Shown: positions 32,760 to 44,363, numbered from the stretch's first letter. The stretch: 64,000 nt of DNA from Rhineura floridana (GCF_030035675.1 NC_084489.1:74693770-74757769); one strand, 5' to 3'. Translations and numbers: made by a program. Notes: generated by a model not told the origin, from the letters alone.

Positions 32760-33720
32760 CTAGCTGTTGGGGGGAAAGGAGGGAGGGAGAGGAGGAGGGA
32801 AGATTTGATCATTTGCATGTTTATTGAGTTCAATGGGATTTACTCCTGTGCAATCATGCTTAGGATAGGTAAAACTGACCATGGGGAGGGAAGTCTGGGC
32901 AGGGGAGGAGGAGAGAAGGAAGGGAGAGGGGAAGGAGGTGAAAGGCAGGTCTGATAATTTGGATGCTTGTTGAGTTCAGTGGGATTTACACCTGTGCAAT
33001 CATGGCTAGGATAGGTAAAACTGACCATGGGGGAGGAGGTAGGCGAGGAGAGAGTAGAGGGAAGGAAGAAGGGGGAGAGGGGAGCAGAAGGAGGGGGAGG
33101 GGGAGGGGGAAGGAGGGGATTGGAAGGGGAGGGTGGAAGGGGGAGGGAAGGGACAAATGAGAGGTGATGGGAGGGAGAAGGAGGGGAGAGCAGGTTTGAT
33201 CATTTGCATACTTATTGAGTTCAATGGGATTTACTTCTGTGCAATCATGCTTGAAAATGAAATGGACTATCTTCAAGTGGATTCTGACATATGGTGATCC
33301 TATGAATAGGGTTTTCAAGTTAAGTGGTATTATTCAGAGGTGGTTGATCATTGCCTTCCTCTGAGGCTGAGAGGCAGTGACTGGCCCAAGGTCACCCAGT
33401 GAGCTTCATGGCTGTGTGGGGATTTGAACCCTGGTCTTCAGGTCGTAGTCCTAGGAGAGGTAAAACTGAACATCGGAGAGGGGAGGGGGAGGAGGAGGGG
33501 GGAAGGGGATGGGGAGGGAAAGGGAGGGGTGAAGGAAGGGAGAGGGAAGGGGCAAGAGGGAGGAGATAGGAGGGAGGAGGAGCAGAGGGCAGGTTTGATC
33601 ATTTGCATGCTTTTTGAGTTCAGTGGGATTTATTCCAGTGCAATCATGCTTAGGATAGGTGAAACTGACCTGGAGGAGAGGTGGGGGGAGGAAGAGGGCA
33701 GAGAGGAGGGAGATTGGTTG
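32760..33720 (+). repeat. Polypurine minisatellite built on a dispersed repeat
   Basis: At least four units. Each has an ordered part (TGATCATTTGCATGTTTATT, GAGTTCAATGGGATTTACTC, TGTGCAATCATGCTTAGGAT, AGGTAAAACTGACCATGG) followed by a variable GGGA/GGAG-rich polypurine run on the + strand. Ordered parts begin near 32808, 32955, 33195 and 33597. The third unit is split by a SINE (33253-33450). The ordered part carries the same core as the short palindromic repeat family at 12368. The purine runs reach over 100 bp (for example 33030-33190), giving long spurious open frames on both strands. Confidence 0.88.
33253..33450 (-). repeat. tRNA-derived SINE, antisense, head-truncated, nested
   Basis: Body and BovB-like tail of the same family as 2315-2543 (GAGGCTGAGAGGCAGTGACT, GGCCCAAGGTCACCCAGTGA). 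It interrupts a minisatellite unit between 'CAATCATGCTT' and 'AGGAGAGGTAAAACTGA', so it inserted after the array formed. The tRNA-like head stops at 'GTCGTAGTCC', short of box A. Confidence 0.82.
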
Positions 33721-33849
33721 GGAAGCCCCTTTCCTTTCCAAAAGGAAAACATTGTGAACAGTATCATTCTTTCTCAGGGTTTCCCCCACCTTTTTATTCT
33801 ACAGCAGGCACATGCAGCCTCTCACCCAAATTTAAACCAAAGCTGACCC

Positions 33850-34110
33850 TGGCCACATCCACACCAGACTGTTATTTCACTTTAGGCAGTCATGGCTTCT
33901 CCCAAACAATCCTGGGAAGTGTAGTTAGTGAAGAGTGCTGAGAATTGCTAGGAGAGGCCTTGTTCCTCTCACAGAGCTTCAGACAGAGTGGCTGACTGTT
34001 CAACCACTCTGGCCACTGGAGCTCTTTCAGGGGAATAGGAGTCTCCCCAGATAAAAGCCACAAAGCTGAAGGGATGAGAGGGGTTGTGTGTGAAAGGAGC
34101 TAAATAAATA
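33850..34110. mobile_element. hAT-type MITE remnant
   Basis: 'CCACATCCACACCAGACTGT', 'TATTTCACTTTAGGCAGTCA', 'ACAATCCTGGGAAGTGTAGT' and 'CCTCTCACAGAGCTTC' are characteristic blocks of a common squamate non-autonomous element. Related copies lie at 3845-4100 and 47935-48070. Confidence 0.6.
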
Positions 34111-35214
34111 TTTTGCAAGTGAAAGTTTTCAAGGAAAGTTATTTTATTTGGCTCATAATTTGAGAGACTTTCTTAAATGCTTATATCCCCAAATAGTAAA
34201 AACGTGGTGTTTCTTTTTTTAGGTTTCTGTGTTTGCTTTAGAGTTAAGATCTGCAGAAAAGATGATGAGAAAGAAGCTAACACTGACAGTACTTTATCTG
34301 CCTTAATATTCTTCACAGAATGGCTAAAACACTGAAGAATATCTCAGTTCTAATACAGTATAAAGACTTCAGGTTATTCCATTCAGTTGCTTCCTGGTTG
34401 CATAGATCCATAATCCCAGCAAAATAGATCTTAGCATCTTTTAGTTAGGGTTAAATTTTCATTTTCATTCAGAGCACAAAAGATGCTCTTAAATTTTCAG
34501 AGCATAAATGAATAGCCTAAAAAAAATTGTGTGGAGACATCACCCTTTTAATGGCATAGCTGCCTGTCTATTAGGACTTGATTGCCACATGTATTTGAAC
34601 TCTATATAAATAAAATATAATATTCTAGTACTTTGAAGCACCTAGTATACATTATTGATAGTTCTTATGTACTTAAGCTCATTAAGTATGACAACTAGTT
34701 GGAACAAATAGCCTTTTAGTGGAGGCGTTACAGATTTGAGCCCAAATAAAACTAGATACGCAAGCAAATGAGAAAATCTTTTATTACAGTAACAGTGTGG
34801 ACCAGCCATCATTCATTTTATACCACAATGAGCCAGCATAAGCAGTAAAAATAAAACTAACTTTGCTTGAAGAAAGTGGACGCCAGCAAGTTGATGGGGT
34901 TTTTTTGTATATAAGCTATTAATAGTCATGGGGACAGAACAGTTCAGATGTACGCTCCTGATCTTCTAACCATGGATCACAGTTGGTTAGCAAGACACTG
35001 TTAAGACTAGTGCTGATATACCTTTTAATCATATTAAGGTCACAGTAGGTAGGTTGATGGGAATTTGCATGCAAGGAGAAGGAGAGATGGTACATGATGT
35101 ATATGCCATGTACAGTTTGTATAGCTGCCATGGTTTTAACTGTGGTTAAGTCAGGAGCATTGGATTCGATGGGACATGATAACAAATATCTGTCAAACAT
35201 TTTAAAATAAAATG

Positions 35215-35410
35215 GTTCAATTCAGATGGTCAAACCATGATCTTCACTACTAGAAATGATGGGCATGCACACACTTACTCTCATCTCAAGCACAGCTTTA
35301 CTTGGTAGTTTAGCAAACCACAGTTTTCATTGATATCTGAATTAGCACATTGCAGTTTGTGCTTGCCTTCCAAACCAGAGTCAGAAATCCACTTCAGATT
35401 ATGGTTTCTC
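35215..35410. mobile_element. Possible palindromic MITE remnant
   Basis: 'TCAGATGGTCAAACCATGAT' at the left and 'TTCAGATTATGGTTTCTC' with 'GGTTTGG' at the right, with 'GCAAACCACAGTTTTC' between, resemble the family at 13280-13645. The match is by motif only. Confidence 0.4.
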
Positions 35411-35716
35411 ATTTGGTTTGGAGGGGAGATACTAATTGTAGTTTGCTTATATAGATGTTATAGCAATGTATGATTAATGCAAACAATGTGAAGCTTCCCC
35501 CCCCCTTTTGTGTGGGGGGGATGCATGAACCCATGACTAGTGCTATAGAGCTGGTTATAATGAAAAGTTCAAAGCGCTTATGGTAGCATGCACTGGCAGC
35601 ATCTGGTACACAATGCCGTTCTAGCACTTGAAGATAATAGTTAAAAGATTGCCAGATTTTCCACGATGATCTTAAAGATTTTTTTATCTAATCATTTACA
35701 ATTTTCTTTTTGTTAG

Positions 35717-35758
35717 GTCCACTTTCCAGATACAGAGAGAGCAGAATGGCTGAACAAG
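35717..35758 (+). CDS. ESYT2: ESYT2 coding exon 2 (42-nt micro-exon)
   Basis: Encodes exactly 14 residues, VHFPDTERAEWLNK (residues 118-131), preceded by TTTTTGTTAG and followed by GTATGC. Phase 0 on both sides. The peptide is identical to the human ESYT2 segment as recalled and leads into the SMP domain. It lies 19.9 kb from exon 1 and just left of the retroelement that fills much of intron 2. Too short to call from an open frame alone; identity rests on protein homology and the splice sites. Confidence 0.95.
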
Positions 35759-38700
35759 GTATGCTGTTCTTACTACTGCCCGGAAGTCTTCATAACAAAA
35801 TTACTTTTATTGTCTTTTCACATCGATCTCTTGTCTTTTGGCCAGCTCTTAATGTATGTCTTGATCTTCCATCCAGAAGCTCAGAGCATCTTGAAGAGAA
35901 TACAGGAGAGGTTATCAAGTGTCATCCTTCTGAAGTTGGTAGCCATAACTTCATACTAATTAGTTCTCAAATATTAGCTGGAGGAGTATTGGGGATCTTA
36001 CGACTTTTGGAATCCCTTTGCAAAGAAAACTCCTCCTGATGTTGGAGAGCTCCTAGGGTGATAAAACATCTAAATAAACAGCTGATTTGCAGTTGAGGGG
36101 TGAAATAAAACACAGAGACGTCAGCTTGGGTTGAACAAGGGCCACTTTATTTAAATTATAGTAAACAAAACCCAATTTAAAGTGACCTGCAGAGGGAAAC
36201 CTAGGTGCGGGAACTGTCTATAAGCAAGTAGCTTGCCATACAGCTCTCGGGCGACCAGCCCCTGCTGGGGCAAGGGCAAGCCCATCTGCTTACCCTTTAC
36301 CCCAGCCACACCCTGCAGGTGAGTAGGGGGGCCTTCCCACATCATCCCCACCCAGGGCCGTATAACCCCTGGGTAGATGAGGATAAGTTGGCCCCAGAAG
36401 CAGCCCATATCCTGCCCTCGAGCCGTAAAGCCCTGAGAGACAGGCCTCTGGAACCGCCAGTCACCTCCAAAGGTGCCTAAGGGGGCCACCTAGCTGTCCT
36501 TACCTATTTCCCTTCCCTCACCTTCCCGCCACAAAAGGGGGACAAATCTCTATTTAGTCCCCCTTTACCCCACTGCCAAGAAACATCTCTCGCAGACACC
36601 CCTGCAGGTCGCCCAAAATAAGTCGTTACCTGCATGAGACAGGTGAACGCCATCGGCCCTGTACAGTTCACCCTTCCGGTGCTGAATGCGGGGATGCGGA
36701 ATGGCCAACCCCCCCTGCCCAAGAAGAGCCCACCGAATTTGCCGGTTGACCTTCTTCCATGCATGATCAATTCCAGCTGGATCCCATATGCCGCGCCATG
36801 TCTGACCACATCAGACGCACCAAAGGCCAACGCTGCCTTATCACTTGCATGTCCTTACATGCCTGTACGCTGAGGGCCTTGCCCTGCTTCACGGCGCGGT
36901 CATTACCACCGAGGTGGATGACCATTGCCTGCAGAAATATCTGCACCACACCTTGCTGGAACAGAGCGGGTAGGAGCCACTCCCCATGCATTTCTTGCCG
37001 GTCCAGCCACTGCACAACAGCCCCTCTACTGAGGCCCAACTGCGAGCCCATGCTCGAATTCGCTGCCCTCCAGGGTGCCCGGAAGACCATGCTGTGGCCG
37101 CATATTAGGATGTGCATCTGCTCTATCCCTGTCCAGCAACCTGTCAAAACAATGAAGATTGTGAGGCCGCTACATTCCCTTGCCCTCTAAAAGTGGGAAA
37201 TATAGCCCTTGTACGCATCAGAGGACCAAAGTCCCACGCCCTGTACCAGTGCCTGTGGGAAACTAAAACCTGCTGCCATAAAAGCAGCCCCAATTCGAGA
37301 TGAATAGGTTCCAACTGTAAGGTGTCGTACCCCAGCCCCTACAATGCTCGTTTGTGAGGCCGCCGCATCCCCCTGCCCTCTAAAAGGGGGGAATATAGCC
37401 ATTATATGCATCAGAGGCCCAAAGTCCCACATCCTGTACTAGTGCCGGGAGGAAACCAAAAACCTGCTGCCATAGAAGCAGCTCCCATTTTAATTGAATG
37501 GGTTCCAGACTGGAAGGGGTCATACCCCAGCCCCTGCAATGCTTGTTTTGTTAATGCCAAAACTGGTATTGTTGATCCAGATAGGCATATATGGCCTATA
37601 GCTATAGGGGGTCCAGATTAGCCTGGGTGAATAAATATCCTTCGGCAGAGGTTGGGCGCTGAGGCAAGGTCAACCGTACATGCCTTCCCTTACACCTCTG
37701 GTCTGTTCTAGACCTTCCACGTTGAGCAAGCATAACCCCCCCTCCCTGGAAACATCAAAACTGGAGGGCATGTCGAGAGAGGTCTCACGTAGAGCCAGCC
37801 ACCACCTCTTTTCTCCTGAAATCCCCAAAACAGTGTATGAGCCACTGCCTGGAATAGCTTGGGTCTTAACTGAAGGAACAGACCGTTTCCCACTGGTCCA
37901 CTACACCCATAAAATGTCCAGCGAGAAGGGTCGATGGGGATAGGGAAAAAACCGCCAGCCTGGCTAAGAAAGCTTACCTCGAAGTGTTCACACTGCCATG
38001 CCCCTTCTCCTGCCGTGCCGTCTATCAGGAATATCAGCAGGTGACTCACCAGAAAGGCCACTCTGGCATATAGCCCTTGCCGGCCCAGAATTCCTGAATA
38101 CCTGTTTTCTAGAAGCTGGCGAGCATGCTGGGGTAATGTAACCCATTGAATCCAAGGGAATTCCAGTGCGCAGCTCACGGGATTAGCCCCCCTTCACACT
38201 GCCCCTGCTGCCCTATTCTGCATTCTGATAGCTGGTGATCATGCTAGGGCAATAGATAGGCTTATGGCCTTCTCAGACTCCCTGCATAAACTTCTCCCAG
38301 AACAACGGGACAGGCAAGGGCCATGAATCCTAATGTTCCTAATTATAAGAGAGTTATGAGACCCGACCCCAGGCCATGAGCCCTTCTGTCCAAAAGTCGC
38401 CTTCCAACCCCGGAAAAGAGTTAATGAAAGGTAACATTCATAGTTAAAACCCCTTCCCGAATCCAGGCTTGCAACCGCAGGAAAGGGAACCACACGGCCA
38501 GGTCGGTGCATAAGGCAGCCATAACCCTGAATTCATAGTATGGGTGTTCAAGCCCCATCATAGCATAATAACCCCCTTAAAAGACCCCTAACATCAAGAG
38601 GGCCGAAAGGAAACACTTCATGGTCCCAATCCAGGATCTCATCTGGGCCGGTTCAAGCTTGCCCCTGTGCAGCTTTCAGCTGCCATACCTATGAACATCC

Positions 38701-40067
38701 ACTCAGACAGATAGTGCCCCACAGCTTAGGAGCCCACTTGTCTCCTGACTGCCCCCTCACGGAAGGCTCTGAAGCACTCCATGCGAGAATTATAGCATTC
38801 TGTAGGTAATGTTCTGCCACTACAAATGCATAAGGCATATGTGCGCACTATGATGATGGAGTGCAGCTCACTGACCCTAGACTAACTAGTGTGAACCCCT
38901 CACTGCCTGCCCCTTTGAATAAGACTGGCGTGACCAAGTGTACTTCTGTACATTCTGACCACAGCCGTTATTGCCATGACTAAATGGGGTGAAGATTGTA
39001 GGCCATGAGGGCCAGCCGTGAGTTGGAGGCCATGAAGGCCAGCCAGGAGTTGGGGTATGAGACTGGGAAACAAAAGGCAAACACCCTAACATAACAAACC
39101 TCCCCTTAAACCGGGTAGCCTGCTAACCAAGTTCATAGTACCCGGAGTCTAACTGGGGAAGGGACACCTGTCCCTAAGCAGCCGGTTGCTCCTTCTTACC
39201 CTTTTGAAGGCCTCTTGCCTCCTATCTCCCTGTTGCCCATATCCGTCTGCAAAAAGGAAATCATTTATGAGTAAGTACACTTTACCAACTATTAGTTCAT
39301 TGCAGCTCACCCAGTTCTGCTAAATCGCGGAGACTAAGGATTAGCCCAGCCTTGGTCCCCCCTGCCGCAGCTTTCTCTTAGCGGGTGTCAAACGCCAATC
39401 AAATACAAGTATCCATGTAAGGGTTGCATGTTATGCATGACATCAAGTAATTGTGGTGAGAAATCCCACACAGAAAGGTTTTGTTATTGTGAAATCCTCA
39501 GGAAGGGGTGAAGAGTCTGCCTGGATCTTAAAATGCAGCCTCCGCATCAAACAGCATCTAAGATTCTGTCAAGGTAACACATGTTTCAGAACGTCTAAGA
39601 TCCCGTAAATGATCAGAATCCGATAAGTATTCTGTCTTTTCCTCTGTATTCCTGTCTACTGCTCCAGCCATACTATCGTCTGTTAGACCTTCAAATCCCT
39701 GCAGACATTTGCATGTCCTTCCTTAAATATAATTAATGCCATAAGCTTTGTTGTTGATATGAGCCCAAGTTCTTGGGACCAAATTCGAATAAATGCCAGT
39801 TCTGCCACAGAGTTAACAAGGAATGTGTAACTGACACTTGAAAGGATCACTGTCCTTTCAGCCACCATGTAATAAAATTAATAGCACAAAGTACCTTGAA
39901 CCTAATATAAGCCTAACCAAATAGAACTCACACCCAAAGGCTTGTGCCGCCTTCTCTCTCGTAATTGATTCCAAGCCTACAGCTGTCGTATGGGGGGGGT
40001 GGTTCAAAATTGCCCAAAGGCCCGCATTTTATGAGGGGACCTTTGACCCCCCCCTTTTCCTGTCTTG

Positions 40068-40307
40068 GTGGCATTACGGCTTTAAATTATTATCTTTTCG
40101 GCGCCAGGTAAAGACCTACCTCTTTGCCCAGGCATTTTAAATGCTAAATTTTAAATTTAATCTATTTTAATTTTAATTTTTGTCTTAATTTTGTTTTAAA
40201 TATGTTTTCATATTGTATTGTACCCACATCTGTATTTTAATCTGTTTTTATCTTGTTGTACACCGCCCTGAGAGCTTGTTGCTAAAGGGCGGTGTGAAAG
40301 TGCAATA

Positions 40308-40335
<28 letters not shown>
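40068..40335 (+). repeat. L2-clade LINE 3' tail nested in the retroelement region
   Basis: 'TTTCGGCGCCAGGTAAAGAC', 'CTACCTCTTTGCCCAGGCAT' and 'TACACCGCCCTGAGAGCTTG', then 'GCAATAAATAATAATAAT', match the L2 terminus seen antisense at 10385-10640. It ends in a (TAA)n microsatellite of about ten units (40303-40336). Confidence 0.82.
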
Positions 40336-40338
<3 letters not shown>

Positions 40339-40900
40339 CCACCCTTGACTTATAATTATAACATTATTATTATTAATTTTATACCCAATGACTGTATGTG
40401 ACTCCCTCATTACCAGTCCTTGGCTCCCACTTCTAACTATGGATTCCATTAAGATAGTATTATTATTAATAATACTAATAACATAAGCCATCGACTGTCC
40501 TGACCATAGAATAATGGATACAATTACAATCATTAGTCATAAGTATTATAAACAGTGCATATAAAGTAAGATTTCTCTAATTAACCCCCCCCCAGCTCCT
40601 GTTATCCAATCCTTAGTTCAAAACCACATGTACATTATTATTATTTATTATTATTATTAGCCACAGAAAAGACAAGCACAATTTAATATTAGAAACTACC
40701 AACTGTAATAAGTCACTGCCTGCAAAGTATGATTAATCTTGCAGCTCTTTCGCTTAAAATTATTTTGGTTACTTATACTGCTGTAAGTGTGTGTAATCTT
40801 GCTTAACCAACTGGCTAAATTATAGTTATAATATAATTACCTATGTGAGGACTATACTAAGTTAATTACTGTAAAAGTATGAGCCACCACCCCTGAAGGT
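40336..40900. repeat. AT-rich stretch with (ATT)n runs
   Basis: Contains repeated ATT/AAT runs near 40360-40375, 40455-40475 and 40636-40660. No gene-like or named repeat signal beyond that. Confidence 0.5.
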
Positions 40901-41039
40901 GTGATCTTGCTTAAACTAGCCGTTACCAGCAGCCATGAAGCCAGAAGCCTCAAACCAGCCGTTGGGGGGATTGTTATGATCTTGCTTAAACCGGCTGCTA
41001 AAAGCCTCCGGGAAACAGAAACCTCAAGCCAGCAGGCGG

Positions 41040-41560
41040 TGAGTGAGTTCCATCCCTGTCAAGCCTTGCAGGCCTCACTCACGAGGCCCGCTCCTGCCGC
41101 AGCCGCTCCTTCTACAGCACCCCCAAGCCGGAGCCGGCTCCACCCCCCCATGGGGAAGCAAAGCAGCTGAAATCGGCCCCTAATGAGGCCCATGTGCTGC
41201 AGAAACCAAGCGCCTAAAATGGCGCTGACCGTGCGGCCTTAACAGAACAGCCGCTGCCGTTTCACCGCGCTGCGTTCCACTCTGTCCCTCGTCGTCCATG
41301 TCGTCCACGTCGAGCAGCAGAAGAGGAAGGTGGAAGGGGCGGCTGGACTTACATAGTCCTATAGTCCCCGCCCCTTACGCTGCACGTCGCGCTGACGTCA
41401 CAGGCGCGACGGGCGCGACGGGCGCGACGGGCGCGACGGGCGCGACGGGCGACGTTGCCCCATTAACAGATGGGGGCAGCGTCTTCACCCCCACCTGCAA
41501 TCATGCCCCGCTCGTCAGCTGCGCGGCGAGCGGAGCTTCGTTTCTTGGAGAGGGTCGTTT
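41040..41560. other. CpG-rich island with 9-bp tandem repeat inside intron 2
   Basis: Dense CpG block far from ESYT2 exon 1, with GC-box-like motifs. At 41403-41453 the 9-mer GGGCGCGAC is repeated about five times in tandem. Its position at the far end of the antisense retroelement suggests that it is that element's 5' (promoter) end; an alternative ESYT2 promoter is the other option. The open frame at 41298-41567 runs through the repeat and is not credible as a protein. Confidence 0.6.
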
Positions 41561-42677
41561 ACCATAACTGGCTTGTTAATCCTCTTGTCAGGGGTAGATG
41601 ATTTTAATGCAGATGCAAGCCTTTAGTTGATCCTAGTGTTCTAATTTAGAGAAGCAATCCTATTAGTTAAGCTGAACTCCTGTTTCTACATTGGAGGACA
41701 ATACAAAGCAACTTGTAGCCTGACTTCTGTGGTCAAATGAGTGCAGCACAGTTAGAATCCTCTGTGCATGACTGGTTATGTCCATGAGCGAGTGTTGCCC
41801 TTTGTGCCCCTTCACCATGGTTCTCTCTTCCATATTTCCCCCTCCATGTGTTCCACCTCCTCCTCTTGTCGTTGTGTATGTTCAAAATTTCATAGATGTG
41901 GTGACATGTATGTAGTCCTTTTCTGTCAGTTTGCCAAGAGGAGTTCCCTTGGTGTTGCCTGTGTTCCCAGTGCTATGCTTTGCAACCCTCCTGCTCCAAC
42001 ATGTTCATTCTCCAGGCAGCGGACGTTTTAATGCTGCATACTGTTTTTTTATCTATGAGTTAATACTAAGGCTTTCCCACTGGAACATCACTCAGGTACA
42101 AGATGGGGAGAAGATGTGATATAAAATGACAGTTGCACCATCCCTTGCATTGCCCTTCTATGCCTACTTGCAAGCAACGCGGGGCCTTGTACTCTAATAC
42201 TGCACCGTTGCAGATTGCGCAGCGTGGCCTTTTAGCTTTTAGCGCTGTTGCACAGAGAATGGTCCCATTTTCTCTACTAGGTGTTATCTAAGGCTTATGA
42301 AAGCACCGGGGGCCTAATTTTACATGGACACTTGCAGTCACAAAGACCGAAAGAAGCTCATTTATTTATTTTCTCACTTCTACAGTCCATCTTTGTTAAG
42401 ACTGCATGTCCTAAAACATGTTAGACAGTCAAATATATCTTACATTAAAGCATGAGAAAAGTGAACTTAATTGAAACACGTACACAGACATGATACTTAC
42501 ATGGAGCGCAGCAGATTAATTATCATGGAAGGAGCCTTTATGAGGCTGCTGAGGTAACTAAAGGTGATATAAAATGGGAGATTGTACATAATGTTAACAT
42601 TTTTAAATTAAATACTTCTATATATGTTGTGGTACATCACAGGTGAGAACCTACAAATTCTGTTTTTTCTTTCTCAG

Positions 42678-42812
42678 ACTGTAAAGCACATGTGGCCTTT
42701 CATTTGCCAGTTCATCGAGAAACTTTTCCGCGAAACAATAGAACCAGCAGTGAGAGGAGCAAACAGCCACCTGAGCACCTTCAGTTTCACAAAAATTGAT
42801 ATAGGGCATCAG
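42678..42812 (+). CDS. ESYT2: ESYT2 coding exon 3 (start of SMP domain)
   Basis: 45 codons, residues 132-176, from TVKHMWPFICQFIEKLFRET to SFTKIDIGHQ. The acceptor is TTTCTTTCTCAG and the donor CAG|GTAAGC, phase 0 on both sides. It differs from human ESYT2 (as recalled) only by conservative changes such as ANSHL for ANTHL and KIDIGHQ for KVDVGQQ. SMP domains form a dimeric hydrophobic groove that carries glycerolipids between membranes. This exon provides the first amphipathic helix. Confidence 0.96.
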
Positions 42813-44363
42813 GTAAGCTTCTTCTAGACTGTGCATACTCTCTACACACTTAGAGCCTTATGTGAATAAAGTGTCATTTACTGTGTTAAGAGTAATTATG
42901 GATAAGTAGGTAATGAACAAAAGCAGCTTGAAGTTTATTCAGTTTAACAAGAGATCATGGTCTGGCAAGATTTTTCTAGAGATAATAGAAGCAATACTTT
43001 GCTTTTTGGGGGGAGATTTGATATGTTGATGCGTTAAATAATATTTTTGGTGAAGGATTTTTTTATTTCACTATTGCCATAACAACTTATTGTGTGTTTT
43101 GAAGGAACAATACATGTTTTGACCTAAATATTTAGAGGAGTCTTGCAGTATTGACACCTGACAGCAGTATTCTGGCATATTGTTGGCCATATTTCAGTAC
43201 ACTGGTGTTATCTGTCACCTTTGCCTTGTGCTAAAGGCAGTGGATTTTGTATTACTATTTTTGGGATGATGTCACCCTTCATACCTTGTTTGTGTTCTAT
43301 CATTTTCTTGATTGGTGTTGTAGTGTTGCTATGGTGATGGAATAACAAAAGTGGGAGGATTACAGAATGCAAGATACTCAAATTGCAAGATTATTTCAGC
43401 TTTAAAACAATAAATGCTTGCAGTCTAGAGGCCTGTGGTACAAATGTTTTTCCATTTGCCTTTGGTAAAACGTGCTCAGAGCAGAGACGTACAACCACTA
43501 CTGCACTTCTATTCAAAGCAGATATAGGTTGATTGCTTAGCTGAGCTCTGTGTTGCTTCTGGTCATTGAATCAGAGAGTGCCCTGCTCTGCAGATGGTAG
43601 TTCAAATATTAGTTCTTTGGTTAACCAAACTGACAACCCATGCAGTAAGCATTTGGACAAAAATAACTTTGATAGATTTTAGACACAACTCTTTCACATC
43701 TGCTAATGAGGATTATGGACTTTGTATACTAATTTTATCAGTTGGTGTTTCATGTAAATTTCAGAATTTTAGTTGAGCATGTTGTTTTTCTGGTTTCTAT
43801 TTTTTTTCTGTATATTCCAATTCCAATGGCTTGTGGCTAATGCAAATAAAGGACTTACTTGCTTCTATGGTATGTTTATTTGTTTTATTGTACTCGTATT
43901 GTCAGTTTTCAAGTAGCTCAGGGGAACGCTGTTGATGGTGCTCGGCACTCTCTGATACAGGCCCTTGAGCAGGTTGAAACTTGTGTTGCTTTGACACTCT
44001 AATAGCATCTTATACGTCAGTTGTGAAATAGACCCATTTCTCTTCTGCGTTCTTGCCTGGTCACTTGGATCCATTTCTTACTCACCTTAGGTGACCAGGT
44101 GTGATGCATGTTTCCTGTATATGTCTTTGTAGTACAAACCCCCTTTCATTCTGATATAGCGCTAATGTTCATTATTATTTCTTTTCCAGTCTTTGTAAAT
44201 GGAATTTGTGCATAGTGACACATACAGAGTAAGAAGAGCATGTTCTATCAGCTAGTATTTCTGACTTTGTTCATGTTGCAATTAAAGGGATAAGCTTTAC
44301 ATTCTAAGCGTAATTATAAAAGAAGTATTAATCTGTTTAAAATTGTTTGTTTTTAAACTTCAG
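42813..44363 (+). other. ESYT2: ESYT2 intron 3
   Basis: 1.55 kb of AT-rich intron, GTAAGC to AACTTCAG. No repeat family or exon-like sequence recognised. Confidence 0.8.

Larger units (their letters stand above)
15844..35716 (+). other. ESYT2: ESYT2 intron 1 (about 19.9 kb)
   Basis: Starts GTGAGT inside the CpG island and ends TTTTTGTTAG. The first ~250 bp are GC-rich and could hold regulatory sites. The rest contains the repeats listed separately (16868-17190, 17651-18178, 19064-19273, 25675-26380, 28490-29303, 31492-31586, 32284-34110, 35215-35410). The spans 18660-19060, 19290-20350, 20440-25670, 26390-28480, 29310-31280 and 34120-35200 show no exon-like signal or named repeat beyond small repeats and microsatellites. 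Confidence 0.85.
36080..41560 (-). mobile_element. Tyrosine-recombinase retroelement (Ngaro/DIRS-like), fossil
   Basis: A GC-richer block, antisense to ESYT2, with sharply different composition. Near the left end the - strand shows a 3'-end-like AATAAA and short GT-rich stretch. Moving right are an SGNH-hydrolase region (about 36.6-37.15 kb, with GHS and GGND-type motifs) and a tyrosine-recombinase catalytic region (about 37.2-37.65 kb, with RIGAA and a GLWSSDAYKGYI-type end). This recombinase-then-hydrolase order is known from vertebrate Ngaro/DIRS-type elements. No reverse transcriptase was recognised. The element is broken at several points, is interrupted by an L2 tail, and looks moderately old. 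Outer borders are approximate, and the right part (about 38.6-41.5 kb) is assigned by composition only. Confidence 0.6.
35759..42677 (+). other. ESYT2: ESYT2 intron 2 (about 6.9 kb)
   Basis: Starts GTATGC and ends TTTCTTTCTCAG. Most of its length (about 36.08-41.56 kb) is a broken tyrosine-recombinase retroelement lying antisense to ESYT2. The flanks (35759-36080 and 41570-42677) are ordinary AT-rich intron with no recognised feature. Confidence 0.85.

Noticed and set aside
32754-33846. Gly/Glu/Arg-rich and Pro/Ser-rich open frames
   Set aside because: Products of GGA-type polypurine runs read on either strand, not genes.
36504-37190. A host SGNH hydrolase gene
   Set aside because: It sits next to a tyrosine-recombinase region in the same orientation inside a block of foreign composition, is broken, and has no splice structure. 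A retroelement fossil explains it better.
41298-41567. 89-codon open frame with Thr-Gly-Ala repeats
   Set aside because: The repeats are the 9-bp GGGCGCGAC tandem array read in frame.
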